From the NCBI GenBank assembly GCA_002716585.1, contig PBBL01000065.1, positions 1 through 60,850 on the forward strand: a stretch of DNA of 60,850 nucleotides, written 5' to 3'. Positions within the stretch are counted from its first letter, which is position 1, and the number at the start of each line of letters is the position of its first letter. This document shows, piece after piece, positions 1-9,751 of this stretch. The notes beneath the pieces were generated by a model that was given only the letters and a program-made list of their open reading frames with translations, ran no database searches and had not been told where the DNA came from. Origin of the DNA: Myxococcales bacterium. Lineage in GTDB: Bacteria; Myxococcota_A; Bradymonadia; Bradymonadales; GCA-2716585. Made by a program: the position numbers and the translations under genes.

Positions 1-638
1 GAACATTCGATGTGCCACCCGGGCCGACCTCGCCCGAGCCGGGTGTCCCAGTAGACGTCGCCGTCGGCGGGGCTCCACGCCTTCCAGAGGGCGAAGTCCC
101 GCGCGTCCTCCTTGGCGTACTCGTCCTGGTCGATCCGGCTGCGCCGAGGCGCCGCGTCGAGCCTCACCCCGGAGAGGCGGCCGTACTCGGGGAAGGAGGA
201 CAGCGCGAAGTAGAGCGATCCGCCCGCCTCGTAGGTGTGGCCGCGCTCGCGCAGCGCCTCGATCATCGACACCATGTCGCCGATGTGCTCGGTCGCCGCC
301 GGGTAGTGCTCGGCGCGCTCGACGCGCAGCGCGTCCAGGTCGGCGAAGAAGGCCCGCTTGTAGCGCGCGGTGTACGCTCCGAGCGGCTCGCCCCGGTCGC
401 GCGACTTGCGGATCGTCTTGTCGTCCACGTCGGTCAGGTTCATGACCTGCGTCACCCGGTAGCCGTGCAGCTTGAGGGTGCGGCGCAGGAGATCCTCAAA
501 GAGGAAGGTCCTGAAGTTGCCGATGTGCGCGACGTCGTGGACCGTCGGGCCGCACGTGTACACGCGGACGTGTCCCGGCTCGATGGGGCGCAGCGGCTCG
601 CGGCGGCGCCCAAGGCTGTTGAAGAGTTCGATCGTCAT
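1..638 (-). CDS. cysS: Cysteinyl-tRNA synthetase, N-terminal part (runs off the left edge)
   Basis: Class I aminoacyl-tRNA synthetase that charges tRNA-Cys in the cytoplasm. The visible 212 residues start MTIELFNSL and carry the CysRS signature YTCGPTVHD (first zinc-binding Cys) followed by AHIGNFR, the HIGH-type ATP site, then the DVDDKTI region. The last visible residues, GWHIEC, include the second zinc Cys. The frame is open to base 1, so the catalytic KMSKS loop and anticodon domain lie outside. It is the last minus-strand gene of a leftward series (purF, kinase, cysS). A terminator just upstream of its start suggests it has its own promoter. Confidence 0.93.
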   Translation of the reverse strand, partial: MTIELFNSLGRRREPLRPIEPGHVRVYTCGPTVHDVAHIGNFRTFLFEDLLRRTLKLHGYRVTQVMNLTDVDDKTIRKSRDRGEPLGAYTARYKRAFFADLDALRVERAEHYPAATEHIGDMVSMIEALRERGHTYEAGGSLYFALSSFPEYGRLSGVRLDAAPRRSRIDQDEYAKEDARDFALWKAWSPADGDVYWDTRLGRGRPGWHIEC

Positions 639-701
639 GTCGGCCCTCTCGGTGACGCCTCGGCGATCGGCGAGCGGGGCGGCGTCTGAACATGACGCAT
701 C

Positions 702-733
702 AAAAAACCCCTCAGGCGCGGTCGCCGGAGGGG
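702..733 (-). terminator. Intrinsic terminator after the kinase gene
   Basis: Read on the minus strand, a CCCCTC/GAGGGG stem is followed directly by six T residues (the A-run at 702-707 on the plus strand). It lies between the stop of the kinase at 930 and the start of cysS, so it would end leftward transcription from the kinase gene. Confidence 0.7.
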
Positions 734-929
734 TGTGTCGTGTGTGGGTTGGTTGCGCCTACGCGCCCCGGACGTGCCCCTGCGGCCATGGCAGAGGGCA
801 ACAACACAGAGTGTGGAGCGCTTGGGTTGTGATGATCGCGTGCATGGTGTGGAACCTGGTCGGTCATCCGATTGACGCGCTCAAAGCGTGGTGTCGCTTC
901 TGGCGCTTGTCAACCCTCAACCGTCCGGG

Positions 930-1997
930 TCAGATCAGGCAGGGCATGTGGACGTAGGGGCGGCTCAGGTGGTGGGGGTCGCCCTGGAGGCCTGTCGCGC
1001 CGGTGTTGAACAGGCTGTGAAAGAGCCCCCCGACGAACTGGCGCAGCGCGTCGCCGAGCGAGCGCTTGAGCTTCTGGCGCACCTCGTCGCTCAGCGGCGG
1101 CAGGGTGGGGCGATCCCACTGGTGGGTGCGGATCTCCCAGGCCACGTTGACCGCCTGCTCCAGCGCCCCGCGCAGCGACTCGGCGTCGCGGAAGCGCTCC
1201 TCCGGGCGCTTGGCCAGCGTCCTCAGGATCACCTCCTCCAGCGCCGGGTTGATGTCCGGGTTGTGGTGGCTCAGCGGCGTGGGCTTCTCCGTCAGGTGCG
1301 CCTTGAGGATCTCCGGCACCGGGCGGTTGGTGAAGGGCCGCGCCCCGCTCGCCAGCTCATAGAGGATCACCCCGAGTGAGTAGAGGTCGCTCGACTCGCA
1401 CACCTCGTGGGGCGAGCGCAGCTCATCGGGTGAGATGTAGGCCGCCGTGCCGCGGATCGTCTTGAAGTCCTCGGGGTCGGGCGGCGAGTCGAGGCGACGG
1501 GCGACCCCGAAGTCGATGATCTTCGCGATCGGCTCGTCGTTCGGACCCGGCGCGAGCATGATGTTGGCGGGCTTGAGGTCGCGGTGCACGATCCCGCGCT
1601 GGTGCGCATGCCCGATCCCGCGCAGCACGTCGATGAAGACGGCGCACAGCTCGTGGTCCGCCCGGGGCCCCGGGTCGTCGCGCTGCCAATCCAGGAGCGT
1701 CGGGCCGTCGATGTGCTCCATGATGAACGCCACCACGCCCGGCGCGTCGATGATGTCGTGGATCTTGACGATGTGCGGGCAGTCCAGGCTCTGGATCAGC
1801 CGCGCTTCGCGCAAGAAGCGCCGCCGCGACGCCTCATCGAAGACGTATCGGTTGTGCAGCACCTTGACCGCGACCTCGCGCCCGGCGCCGACCAGCTCCC
1901 GGCACCGGTAGACGAAGCTCGTCGCGCCAACGCCCGCCAGATCGAGCACCTCGTAGTCCAGAAAGATGAGGTCACCTGGCTTGAGCTGTCCCTGCAT
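930..1997 (-). CDS. Ser/Thr protein kinase, single cytosolic kinase domain
   Basis: Hanks-type kinase of 355 residues. From the chosen start MQGQLKPGD the glycine loop lies at about 21-30, the ATP lysine at about 45 (EVAVKVL), the catalytic loop VHRDLKPAN near 138-146, DFG near 162 and the APE-equivalent as SPDE, where canonical kinases have APE. No membrane segment or sensor domain is visible; the C-terminal ~70 residues are of unknown role. A GTG further upstream would add 18 residues, but GGGAGGC about 10 bases before the ATG at 1997 favours this start. It lies downstream of purF on the same strand. Substrate unknown. Confidence 0.88.
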   Translation of the reverse strand: MQGQLKPGDLIFLDYEVLDLAGVGATSFVYRCRELVGAGREVAVKVLHNRYVFDEASRRRFLREARLIQSLDCPHIVKIHDIIDAPGVVAFIMEHIDGPTLLDWQRDDPGPRADHELCAVFIDVLRGIGHAHQRGIVHRDLKPANIMLAPGPNDEPIAKIIDFGVARRLDSPPDPEDFKTIRGTAAYISPDELRSPHEVCESSDLYSLGVILYELASGARPFTNRPVPEILKAHLTEKPTPLSHHNPDINPALEEVILRTLAKRPEERFRDAESLRGALEQAVNVAWEIRTHQWDRPTLPPLSDEVRQKLKRSLGDALRQFVGGLFHSLFNTGATGLQGDPHHLSRPYVHMPCLI

Positions 1998-2120
1998 AAC
2001 GTCTGACGCCTCCCTGGCGAAAACCCGTGCCGTCCTGATTCGCCCTCGCACAGCGTAGGGCGATGTAGGTGTAACCCAGACATGGTGGGAGGCTAGTTTT
2101 TCGGGCCGCTCCAGGCGCGC

Positions 2121-3512
2121 TCAGGTGGACTGCTTGGCCTCGGTGATCGGGATCGGGTAGTCGCCGTTGAAGCAGGCGAGGCAGAACCGCTCCTGGTCTT
2201 CGACGCAGGAGAGCAGCCCGTCGACGCTCATGTAGCGCAGCGAGTCGGCGGTGAGGTGAGCCCGAATCCCCTCGGTGTCGAGGCGGCTCCCGATCAGCTC
2301 GTCGGCGGTCGGGGTGTCGACCCCGTAGAAGCAGGAGTGCCGGGTGATCGGGCTGCCGATGCGGATGTGGACCTCGCGGGCGCCCGCGCCGCGGACCATG
2401 CGGGTGATCTTACGCAGGGTGGTGCCGCGCACGATGCTGTCGTCCACGAGGATGACCCGCTTGTGGTTGAAGACGCTGCGCAGCGGGTTGAACTTGCGCC
2501 GGACGCTGTCGTCGCGGCGCTTCTGGGTCGGGCTGATAAAGGTGCGGCCCACGTAATGGTTGCGGATCAGGCCAAACTCAAACGGGAGCCCTGAGGCGTG
2601 GGCGTAGCCGAGCGCGACGGCGTTGGAGGAGTCCGGCACGGGGACGACGACGTCCGCCTCCACGTCCTCGTGGGCGGCCAGCCAGGCCCCGATCCGCTTG
2701 CGGACGTCGTAGACGCGCGTCCCGAAGGAGATGGAGTCGGGGCGGCTGAAGTAGACGTACTCGAAGATGCAGTGCGAGGGGTCGTCGCGGTCGCCGCGCG
2801 CCGCGACGACGTCCGGGTGCTCGTGCTCGACCGCGCCGCCGGGGCCGATCTCCAGGACCGAGCCAGGGCGGACGTCGCCGGTCATGTCCACGTGGTTGAT
2901 GTCGAGCGCGTTGGTCTCGCTGGCGACGACCCAGGTGCCGTCGTCGTGCCCCCAGCACAGCGGGCGCACCCCCCAGGGGTCTCGGATGGCGAACAGGCGG
3001 TCGTGGGTCAGCAGCACGCTGCTGTACGCCCCCTTGATGCGGCGCTGCATCCCGCGGATCGCGTCCAGGATGGGCTCGCCGAGCTGAATGTGTCGCCAGG
3101 CGATGTACTTCAGGAGCAGCTCCGCGTCGTTGGTGCCGACGAAGTCGACCCCCTCCGCCGCCAGCTCCTCGCGCACGTCCCAGTAGTTGGTCAGGTCGCC
3201 GTTGGAGGAGAGCGCCATGCGCGGGCCGGAGAGCGTCGTCACGACGTGGGGCTGGGCGTTGACGGCGCGGTTGCCGCCCTGGGTGGGGTAGCGCACGTGG
3301 CCGATCGCGGCATGCCCGGCGAACTCCTCCTCGGGTGGCTTCGGGAACACCTCGCGCACGTATCCCAGCGCCTTGTGCAGCCTCAGCCGCCTCCCGTCCG
3401 AGATCGCCACCCCGCAGGCGTCCTGGCCGCGGTGCTGCATCTGAAAGAGCCCGTTGACGGTGTCAACAAAGACGTCTCTGCCCGTCGAGTACAAGCCGAT
3501 GACCCCGCACAT
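2121..3512 (-). CDS. purF: Amidophosphoribosyltransferase (glutamine PRPP amidotransferase)
   Basis: First committed enzyme of purine synthesis, converting PRPP and glutamine to phosphoribosylamine. The 463-residue protein starts MCGVIG, so the nucleophilic Cys2 is exposed by Met removal. The glutaminase domain occupies the first ~230 residues and the PRPP loop is VILVDDSIVRGTT near 350. Cysteines at CIFEYVYFSRP, HSCFYGVD and CLACFNGDYP match the four 4Fe-4S ligands of the Bacillus-type enzyme, but there is no propeptide: an in-frame TGA lies six codons before the ATG. AGGAGG lies about 5 bases before the start. Confidence 0.97.
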   Translation of the reverse strand: MCGVIGLYSTGRDVFVDTVNGLFQMQHRGQDACGVAISDGRRLRLHKALGYVREVFPKPPEEEFAGHAAIGHVRYPTQGGNRAVNAQPHVVTTLSGPRMALSSNGDLTNYWDVREELAAEGVDFVGTNDAELLLKYIAWRHIQLGEPILDAIRGMQRRIKGAYSSVLLTHDRLFAIRDPWGVRPLCWGHDDGTWVVASETNALDINHVDMTGDVRPGSVLEIGPGGAVEHEHPDVVAARGDRDDPSHCIFEYVYFSRPDSISFGTRVYDVRKRIGAWLAAHEDVEADVVVPVPDSSNAVALGYAHASGLPFEFGLIRNHYVGRTFISPTQKRRDDSVRRKFNPLRSVFNHKRVILVDDSIVRGTTLRKITRMVRGAGAREVHIRIGSPITRHSCFYGVDTPTADELIGSRLDTEGIRAHLTADSLRYMSVDGLLSCVEDQERFCLACFNGDYPIPITEAKQST

Positions 3513-3609
3513 AAGCCCTCCTGTGATTCACCTCAAGGCGACTCGCGGCTGGAGTCTAGGGCGGCGCATCAAGCCGGTCAAGGTGCGAGCGAGGCTCGCC
3601 TCGTCGGGA

Positions 3610-3638
3610 TTGTCGGTGACTCGATCGCGGGTTACCAT
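3610..3638 (+). promoter_or_regulatory. Candidate sigma70-type promoter for the first large kinase
   Basis: TTGTCG (3610-3615) and TACCAT (3633-3638) are separated by 17 bases, 28 bases before the kinase ATG at 3666. The -10 element sits inside the short inverted repeat GGGT...ACCC. Assigned from consensus only. Confidence 0.35.
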
Positions 3639-3665
3639 ACCCGAGGACCGACCAGTGAGGCCGTC

Positions 3666-6600
3666 ATGCGCTCCAAACACGAAGACAACGCGCCCCCAAC
3701 CCGGGACGCGACCACCCGCGCCCCTGAGACGACCCCGGGCGCCTCACCGCGGACGCCCGCGACCGCGCTGGAGCGCGCCCCCCTCTCGCGCGACTCCGAG
3801 GTGTTCGACTCCGAAGCGTGGGACAGCCTCGCCGACGACTTCGACAGCATCGAGGCCGATCTGCTCGGTGACCTCGGCGAGGAGCCGGAGTCGATCGAGG
3901 AGCCGGAGCTGATCGGGGCGCAGGTCGGCCCCTACCGGGTCGAGGCGGAGGTGGGCCGAGGCGGGATGGGGCGAGTCTTCCGCGCCGTCCACGTCCACTC
4001 CGGCCACGCGGCGGCCCTCAAGGTGGTCCGCGCCGACATGGCCACCCGGCCTCGCTACAAAGAGGGCTTCCGGCGCGAGGTCCAGGCGATCGCGGCGCTG
4101 ACCCACCCCGGCATCGTGCGCCTCTACGATTACGGCCACCTCGACGCGATCGGCAGCCCCTGGTGCGCCATGGAGTTCGCCCCCCTGGGCAGCCTCCGTG
4201 ACCGCGAGCCGCGCGCCTCGTGGAACGAGGCGCGCGCGATCCTTGTGCAGATCCTGGAGGCGCTCGCGCATGCGCATGCCCGCGGCGTCGTCCACCGCGA
4301 CCTCAAGCCCGACAACGTCCTCGTGCGGGGCGACGCGCCCCTCCGGTGCGTCCTCACCGACTTCGGGCTCGCCCACCCGGGCACCCGCGCCATGGATCAG
4401 GCGCGCTGGGTGAGCCGCCCCGGCGACGCGGGCGTCACCGAGGCGATGGTGACCGCCGGGACCCCCGCCTACATGGCGCCCGAGCAGTTTCGCGGCGACT
4501 GGCGCGACTACGGCCCCTGGACCGACCTCTACGCCCTCGGCTGCCTCGCCTGGGAGCTGATCTGCGGCGCGCCCCCCTTCCTCGCCTGGTCCCCCGAGGC
4601 GCTCGCGCACAAACATGAGAACGACCCGCGCCCGCCGCTCACCGCCCGCTTTGAGGTCCCCGACGCGCTGGAGGGGTGGCTCCACGCGCTGCTCGCCCCG
4701 GTGCCCCATGAGCGCACCCGCCGCGCCGCTGACGCCCTCCGCGGCCTCGGCGAGGAGCCCACCCGCCGGCGCCTCGCCTCCCAGCAGGCCCACGGTCACG
4801 TCGGCCTGGGGCTGTTCGGCCTGCGCGAGATCCCGCTCATCGGCCGCGCCGACGCCCAGGCCCTCATCCGGGGGGCGCTCGCCGAGGTCGCCCAGACCGG
4901 CGAGACGCGCGCCGTGGTCGTCCAGGGCCCCTCGGGCGCGGGCAAGAGCCGCCTCGTGGAGTGGATGACCGAGCAGGCCCACGCCACCGGGCAGGCCTCG
5001 GTGTTCGCGGCCTTCCACAGCCCCGTCGCGGGCCCGGGCGACGGCCTCGGGCGCGCGGTGGCCTCGCACCTCGGCTGCGTCGGCTTGAGCCGCCCCGAGA
5101 CCCTCGCGCGCCTCCAGGCGCTGAGCCAGCGCCCACCCTACGCCGACCTCCTCATGCGCGATGACCCCCTCGGGCTGACCGAGATCGTCGCCCCGGACGC
5201 CGCAGGCGAGCCCGAGGGGCCTCGCCTCACCTTCGAGAGCGATCGCGAGCGACACGTCGTCGTACGCCGCCTCCTTGAAGCGGAAGCGGCCCGGCGGCCG
5301 GTCGTGGTCTGGCTCGATGACGTCCAGTGGGGGGCGGACAGCCTGGTCTTCGCCGACCTCCTCGCCCGCTCCCCCAGGTTGCCCGTCCTTGTGCTGTTGA
5401 CCGTGCGCGAGGAGGCGCTGTCGGAGCAGCCCCACGAGGCGCGCCTGCTGGAGCAGCTGCTCGACAACGACAACGTCACCCGGCTCGCCCTCGACACCCT
5501 CCCCGAGGGCGATCGTGAGCGCCTCGTCGCGGGCCTCCTCAAGCTCCCCCCGGAGCTGACGCGCGCCGCCACCCACGCCGCGGGCGGCTCGCCGCTCTAC
5601 GCCATTCAGCTCGTCAACGAGTGGGTCGAGCGCGATCTGCTGACCTGGACCCCGGACGGGTTCACGGCCCGCGGTGAGCTGCCCCGACCCGCCACACCCG
5701 CTGAGCTTTGGCGCGAGCGCCTCCAGGGCCTCCTCGTGGACCTCGAACACGTCGAGCAGGCGCGCCCCATGCTTCAGCTCGCCGCGGCCCTCGGGCAGCA
5801 GCTCGACGCCCACGAGTGGCGCGTCGCCTGCGAACAGGCCGATCTCCCGGGCGCCGAGCGGATCGAGCCCCTCGTCGAGGCGATGGTCGTCCACCGCCTG
5901 GCCAGGCGGCAGGCCGGGGGGTGGTCGTTCGTCCACGGCAAGCTGCGCGAGGCGCTCGAAGAGGAGGCCCGCGAGCAGCGCGCCTGGGGCGCCCTCAACC
6001 TCGCCTGCGCCGACATGATCGAGGTCGCCTACCCTCAGAAGACCACCACCCTGATCGAGCGCCGCGCCCTCCACCTCATCGAGGCGGACGCCCTGGAAGA
6101 CGCCCTGGAGCTGCTCCTTGAGGCCGCGGAGCGCTACATCACCATCGACAACAACGAGCGCGGCCTCCTCCTGCTGGAGCGCTACGCGCAGCTCGTCGAG
6201 CAGCTCGGCCTGCCCCCCACCGACCCCCGCCGCGGCGCCCCGGGGCCGCACCGCGTCGTCGTGCTCCTCCACCAGGAGGCGTTTGTCCAGGCGCGGGACG
6301 CCATCCAGCCCATGCTGGAGGAGGCGCGCGAGCAGGGCTGGACCCGGCTCACGTGCACGCTGCTGACTCGCCTCGGCGAGATCCATCAAGGGTTGAGCAA
6401 CGTCGACGAGGGCCTTGAGGCCTTTGGTGACGCGCTGGAGGTGCTGGAGCGCCACCTCCCCGACTGGCTTGAGATGAAGGCGCACATCCTCCACAACGTC
6501 GCCCGGTTCCACTACGAGCACGGCAGGGTGGATCTCGCCAGGAGCACCACCGAGCGCGCGCTGGAGGCGGCCCGCGAGGGCGGCGATCCGATCGGAGAGG

Positions 6601-7256
6601 CGTGGAGCGTCTGGATGCGCTCGTGCATCGCGCTGTCGGCCTCCGAGCTGGAGGCGGCGAAGGCGGACTGCCTGGAGTCCAAGGCGATCTTCGACCGGTG
6701 CGGCCACCGCCGCGGATCGGCCCACTGCGTCAACTCCCTCGCCGAGATCGCCCGCTTCCAGGGCGATCACGAGGAGGCGCTCGCCGGTTACCTGCACACC
6801 ATCGACCTCTGCTATGCGGTGGGGCTGCCGCAGGCGCACACCTTCGGCCGCCTCAACGTGTGCCTGGCCTGGCTCGGGCTGGGGCGGTACGACGAGGCGA
6901 TCGCCAAGCTCAAGGAGCTGGAGGTCTTCTACGAGGAGGCCGAGCGCAGCGGCGAGTTGGCGGTCGTGCGCGCCGCGCTGGCGCTCGGCGCGGCGATCCA
7001 GGGGCGGTTCGAGGCGTGTGATCGCTGCTTGGAGCGCTCCTGGGCCTGGATCCGGGAGGCCGACTCGACCGAGCGCGACGTCGCCGACTTGATGGAGGAG
7101 CTGGGGGGCGTCCTGTGCGACGCAGGCGAGGTGGAGCGCGCCCGACGGGTGATGGCGTTCGCCGCCGAGCAGTGGCGGCGGCTCGGCAGCCCGGCGCGGG
7201 CCGAGGCGCTGGATGAGCGCCTGACACGGCTGGACGCTCGCGGCGAGGTGGGCTAG
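3666..7256 (+). CDS. Ser/Thr kinase - AAA-type NTPase - TPR fusion protein (paralogue 1)
   Basis: Giant cytosolic signalling protein of 1,196 residues. An acidic, low-complexity N-terminus (1-85) precedes a kinase domain (about 88-350: glycine loop GRGGMGRVF, catalytic VHRDLKPDN near 210, LTDFGLAH near 232, MAPEQF). A linker with GLGLFGLREIP leads to an NTPase domain with Walker A GPSGAGKS near 420 and Walker B VVVWLDDVQWG near 549, then about 500 residues of TPR-like helices. This is the PknK/MalT-like architecture common in myxobacteria; the C-terminus probably senses a partner or ligand. The frame is open far upstream, antisense to purF, but the ATG at 3666 follows a promoter and GTGAGG. 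It is a clear paralogue of the gene at 9860. Confidence 0.87.
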   Translation: MRSKHEDNAPPTRDATTRAPETTPGASPRTPATALERAPLSRDSEVFDSEAWDSLADDFDSIEADLLGDLGEEPESIEEPELIGAQVGPYRVEAEVGRGGMGRVFRAVHVHSGHAAALKVVRADMATRPRYKEGFRREVQAIAALTHPGIVRLYDYGHLDAIGSPWCAMEFAPLGSLRDREPRASWNEARAILVQILEALAHAHARGVVHRDLKPDNVLVRGDAPLRCVLTDFGLAHPGTRAMDQARWVSRPGDAGVTEAMVTAGTPAYMAPEQFRGDWRDYGPWTDLYALGCLAWELICGAPPFLAWSPEALAHKHENDPRPPLTARFEVPDALEGWLHALLAPVPHERTRRAADALRGLGEEPTRRRLASQQAHGHVGLGLFGLREIPLIGRADAQALIRGALAEVAQTGETRAVVVQGPSGAGKSRLVEWMTEQAHATGQASVFAAFHSPVAGPGDGLGRAVASHLGCVGLSRPETLARLQALSQRPPYADLLMRDDPLGLTEIVAPDAAGEPEGPRLTFESDRERHVVVRRLLEAEAARRPVVVWLDDVQWGADSLVFADLLARSPRLPVLVLLTVREEALSEQPHEARLLEQLLDNDNVTRLALDTLPEGDRERLVAGLLKLPPELTRAATHAAGGSPLYAIQLVNEWVERDLLTWTPDGFTARGELPRPATPAELWRERLQGLLVDLEHVEQARPMLQLAAALGQQLDAHEWRVACEQADLPGAERIEPLVEAMVVHRLARRQAGGWSFVHGKLREALEEEAREQRAWGALNLACADMIEVAYPQKTTTLIERRALHLIEADALEDALELLLEAAERYITIDNNERGLLLLERYAQLVEQLGLPPTDPRRGAPGPHRVVVLLHQEAFVQARDAIQPMLEEAREQGWTRLTCTLLTRLGEIHQGLSNVDEGLEAFGDALEVLERHLPDWLEMKAHILHNVARFHYEHGRVDLARSTTERALEAAREGGDPIGEAWSVWMRSCIALSASELEAAKADCLESKAIFDRCGHRRGSAHCVNSLAEIARFQGDHEEALAGYLHTIDLCYAVGLPQAHTFGRLNVCLAWLGLGRYDEAIAKLKELEVFYEEAERSGELAVVRAALALGAAIQGRFEACDRCLERSWAWIREADSTERDVADLMEELGGVLCDAGEVERARRVMAFAAEQWRRLGSPARAEALDERLTRLDARGEVG

Positions 7257-7326
7257 GTTCGGTTGGCCTGGCTGGATCGGAGAATCGGTCCGACCTGGGT
7301 GGTGCCACCTGGTCCCTGAGTCACAC

Positions 7327-8133
7327 ATGGGTATGCGGAGAAGACGAAAGACCATCGGAGCGGGGTTGTTGCTGGTGAGCGGCCTCGCGCTCGTGCCGTT
7401 GACGGATTGCGCCCGGCGCCCACAGATCGAGGTGGGGCCGGTGTCCGCGCAGGTCGCGATGGCGCGCGGCGAGGCGGAGCAGCGGGCCGGAGAGGTCGCG
7501 GAGGAGCGCGCTCGGGTCGCGGCAGGGGAGCGCGCGTTGGCGGAGGTGTCGCGCGCGCTGCACGGCGGCGTCGCGGCGAGCGACACGGCCGCCCGCGCGG
7601 TCCCGCCGAAGCCCCCTGGAAGCGTCGTGCTGCTCGGGGACTCGATGGCGTGGGCGATCGCGGTGGAGCTGGAGCCGCTCATGGCGGAGGACGGCCACCC
7701 GTTTCGGTTCGAGTACAAGGTGAGCGACTCGGTGCGGGCCTGGAAGTCCTCCAAGGCCAGGCCGCTGCGCGACGCGCTCAAGAAGCACGACGCGGACATC
7801 GTGATCATCGTGCTCGGCAGCAACGATTACTTCTTCCCCCGCTCCGAGACGCTCCAGAGCGTGTTGGACAGGACCAACGAGCTGGTGGGCGAGCGGGCCT
7901 GCTACTGGGTCGGGCCGCCGATGTGGACCGAGGATCGGGGGATCGTGAACTTCCTGGCCGAGAACCTGGCGCCGTGCGCCTTCTTCAACTCCTCGGAGCT
8001 GGATCTGGAGCGGCGCTCCGACGGGATCCACCCCAACCGCGCCGGGTCGCGGGCGTGGGCGAAGGCCGTGTACGACTGGATCAAGGCCAACCCACGGCGC
8101 GACCACCCGCCCGGCGAAACCTACCACCCCTGA
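7327..8133 (+). CDS. SGNH/GDSL hydrolase-like exported or membrane-anchored protein
   Basis: 268 residues. A basic N-terminus and hydrophobic stretch (about 10-25) act as a signal or anchor; the Cys in LTDCAR is not in a convincing lipobox. Residues 35-75 are Ala/Glu/Arg-rich and may form a coiled coil. SGNH blocks follow: VLLGDSMAW near 105 (nucleophile Ser), VLGSNDYF (block III) and DGIHPNRAG (catalytic Asp-His). Family members are esterases or acetyl-hydrolases acting on cell-wall or exopolysaccharide acyl groups; the substrate here is unknown. It sits between the two giant kinases, 70 bases after the first. A second ATG two codons in is also possible as start. Confidence 0.72.
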   Translation: MGMRRRRKTIGAGLLLVSGLALVPLTDCARRPQIEVGPVSAQVAMARGEAEQRAGEVAEERARVAAGERALAEVSRALHGGVAASDTAARAVPPKPPGSVVLLGDSMAWAIAVELEPLMAEDGHPFRFEYKVSDSVRAWKSSKARPLRDALKKHDADIVIIVLGSNDYFFPRSETLQSVLDRTNELVGERACYWVGPPMWTEDRGIVNFLAENLAPCAFFNSSELDLERRSDGIHPNRAGSRAWAKAVYDWIKANPRRDHPPGETYHP

Positions 8134-8162
8134 GCCAACCAGGATCATCGAGGCGAAGCACC

Positions 8163-9701
8163 ATGGCCGATCACGTTGCAGTCATCGACAACGCCCGCGA
8201 GCACTTCGAGATGGGGCGCCGCTCCGCCGAGGCGGGCCACTTCGCCGAGGCGGCGCGCGCCTACCAGGACGCCGCGCGCCTCGCGTCGCCGCTCTGGAAG
8301 GATCCGGCGGGGACGGGCGAGGAGCGCGAGACCGCCGCGCGCCTCGTCGCCGACGCCCTCTACGCCGCAGGGATGTCCGCCGCCAGCCAGGAGCCGCCCG
8401 AGGTCACCCCGCTGCGGGAGGCGACGCTGACCGGGATCACCATCTACGAGACCGACGACCTGACCGGCGACGTCCGCCTCCATGGGCTCTACCGGGCGCA
8501 GTGCGCGGCGTTCGAGATGGGCCACCTGGTCATGGAGCGGGACCCCGAGCAGGCGATCGACCTCTTTTTGGACGCGGTGGGCTGCGTCGGGGCGCTCCCT
8601 CACCTCGACGACCCCGATCAGGCGAGGCTGGCGAGGCTGTACGCGAACGCGGCGGCCGCGTCGTTTGCCCTGGGTAATATCCTGCGGAGCCGCGAGGACA
8701 CCCGCTTCAAGACCCACTTCGAGATCGCGATGGAGCACGCCGAGACGGCGCTTGAGAACGACCGCCTCCCCCCCATGCTGGCGGTGGAGACCCGGCTCCT
8801 GCTCTCCGACGCGACCTACGAGCTGGCGATGACCGAGGAGGAGCAGCCCAAGGCGATCGAGCGTCTCCAGCAGGCGCTCGGGTGGGCTCGGGAGGCCTCC
8901 GAGTCGCCCGGCGCCGACGCGATCATGCAGGCCGACGCGCTGCTGCGCGGCTCCCGCTACGCCTGCGTCTACGGGCTCTACCTGCGCCACACCGACTTCG
9001 AGGGGGGGATCGAGGCGCTGGAGGGGGCGGTCGCGCTGGCGCGCTCCACCGCCGAGCCGACCCACATCCCCACCCACATGCGGGTGACGGCGCTCGACAC
9101 CGCCGTCCGCACCCAGCAGAACATCGGGCTCCTCCTCAAGGAGGACCACACCCAGCGCTCGCGCGACGCCTTCCAGGTCGCCGGGGACATGGCGATCGAG
9201 TTCGCCCAGGATCGCGGCGTGCCCGCTCCCAGCCGTGCCGGGATGCTCTACCTCGCCGCCAACGCCCGCCTGGAGCAGGCGATCCTGGAGCAGGTCCTCG
9301 CCGAGAGCGAGCGTCACGAGCCCGCCCTCAAGCTCTTTGAGGAGGTCAAGCAGCTGGCGCGCAACGTCCTCCGCGTCGAGGGCGCCAGGCACGAGAGCGT
9401 CGCGCGCGCCGCGCTCCTGGGGTGCGGGGCCAGCGGCCGCCTCCTGCGCGCGGTCGATCCGAGCGACGACGCGCGCATCGACCGCGAGCTGCAAAGCATC
9501 GAGAGCCTCGGGCAGCGGGCCGCGAGCGCCAGCGAGGCCCCGCCGGAGCTGCGCGCCCGTGGCGCCTTCTTCGCCGCGGACGCCGCCGGGAAGCTCGCCG
9601 AGCGCGCCCCCTCACCGGCCGCCGCCGACGAGGCGCGCCACCGCGCCAAGCAGCTGACGGCCCTCTACCACAGCCTCAACCCGGAGACGACCGTCCACTG
9701 A
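8163..9701 (+). CDS. Helical (TPR-like) repeat protein of unknown function
   Basis: 512 residues, almost all amphipathic helix, with TPR-like spacing at the N-terminus (AREHFEMGRRSAEAGHFAEA and the following helix). There is no signal peptide, membrane segment or catalytic motif. The start ATG at 8163 lies 29 bases after the SGNH-hydrolase stop, so the two are probably co-transcribed. It resembles the TPR tails of the adjacent kinases in composition, and its position suggests a scaffold or adaptor for them; that role is inference. Confidence 0.7.
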   Translation: MADHVAVIDNAREHFEMGRRSAEAGHFAEAARAYQDAARLASPLWKDPAGTGEERETAARLVADALYAAGMSAASQEPPEVTPLREATLTGITIYETDDLTGDVRLHGLYRAQCAAFEMGHLVMERDPEQAIDLFLDAVGCVGALPHLDDPDQARLARLYANAAAASFALGNILRSREDTRFKTHFEIAMEHAETALENDRLPPMLAVETRLLLSDATYELAMTEEEQPKAIERLQQALGWAREASESPGADAIMQADALLRGSRYACVYGLYLRHTDFEGGIEALEGAVALARSTAEPTHIPTHMRVTALDTAVRTQQNIGLLLKEDHTQRSRDAFQVAGDMAIEFAQDRGVPAPSRAGMLYLAANARLEQAILEQVLAESERHEPALKLFEEVKQLARNVLRVEGARHESVARAALLGCGASGRLLRAVDPSDDARIDRELQSIESLGQRAASASEAPPELRARGAFFAADAAGKLAERAPSPAAADEARHRAKQLTALYHSLNPETTVH

Positions 9702-9751
9702 GGCGCGTTGGGGTCAGCCCGGCTCAAGCGTGAGCGGGTGTTGGGCTCGGT

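Noticed and set aside
2598..3665. N-terminal extension of the first giant kinase, antisense to purF
   Set aside because: The extension is an antisense copy of purF; a promoter and a start lie at 3610-3666.
3744..7823. Very long minus-strand open frame opposite the first giant kinase
   Set aside because: Composition is Leu/Gly/Ala/Val-rich shadow sequence with no motif, while the plus strand has intact kinase, Walker and TPR motifs.
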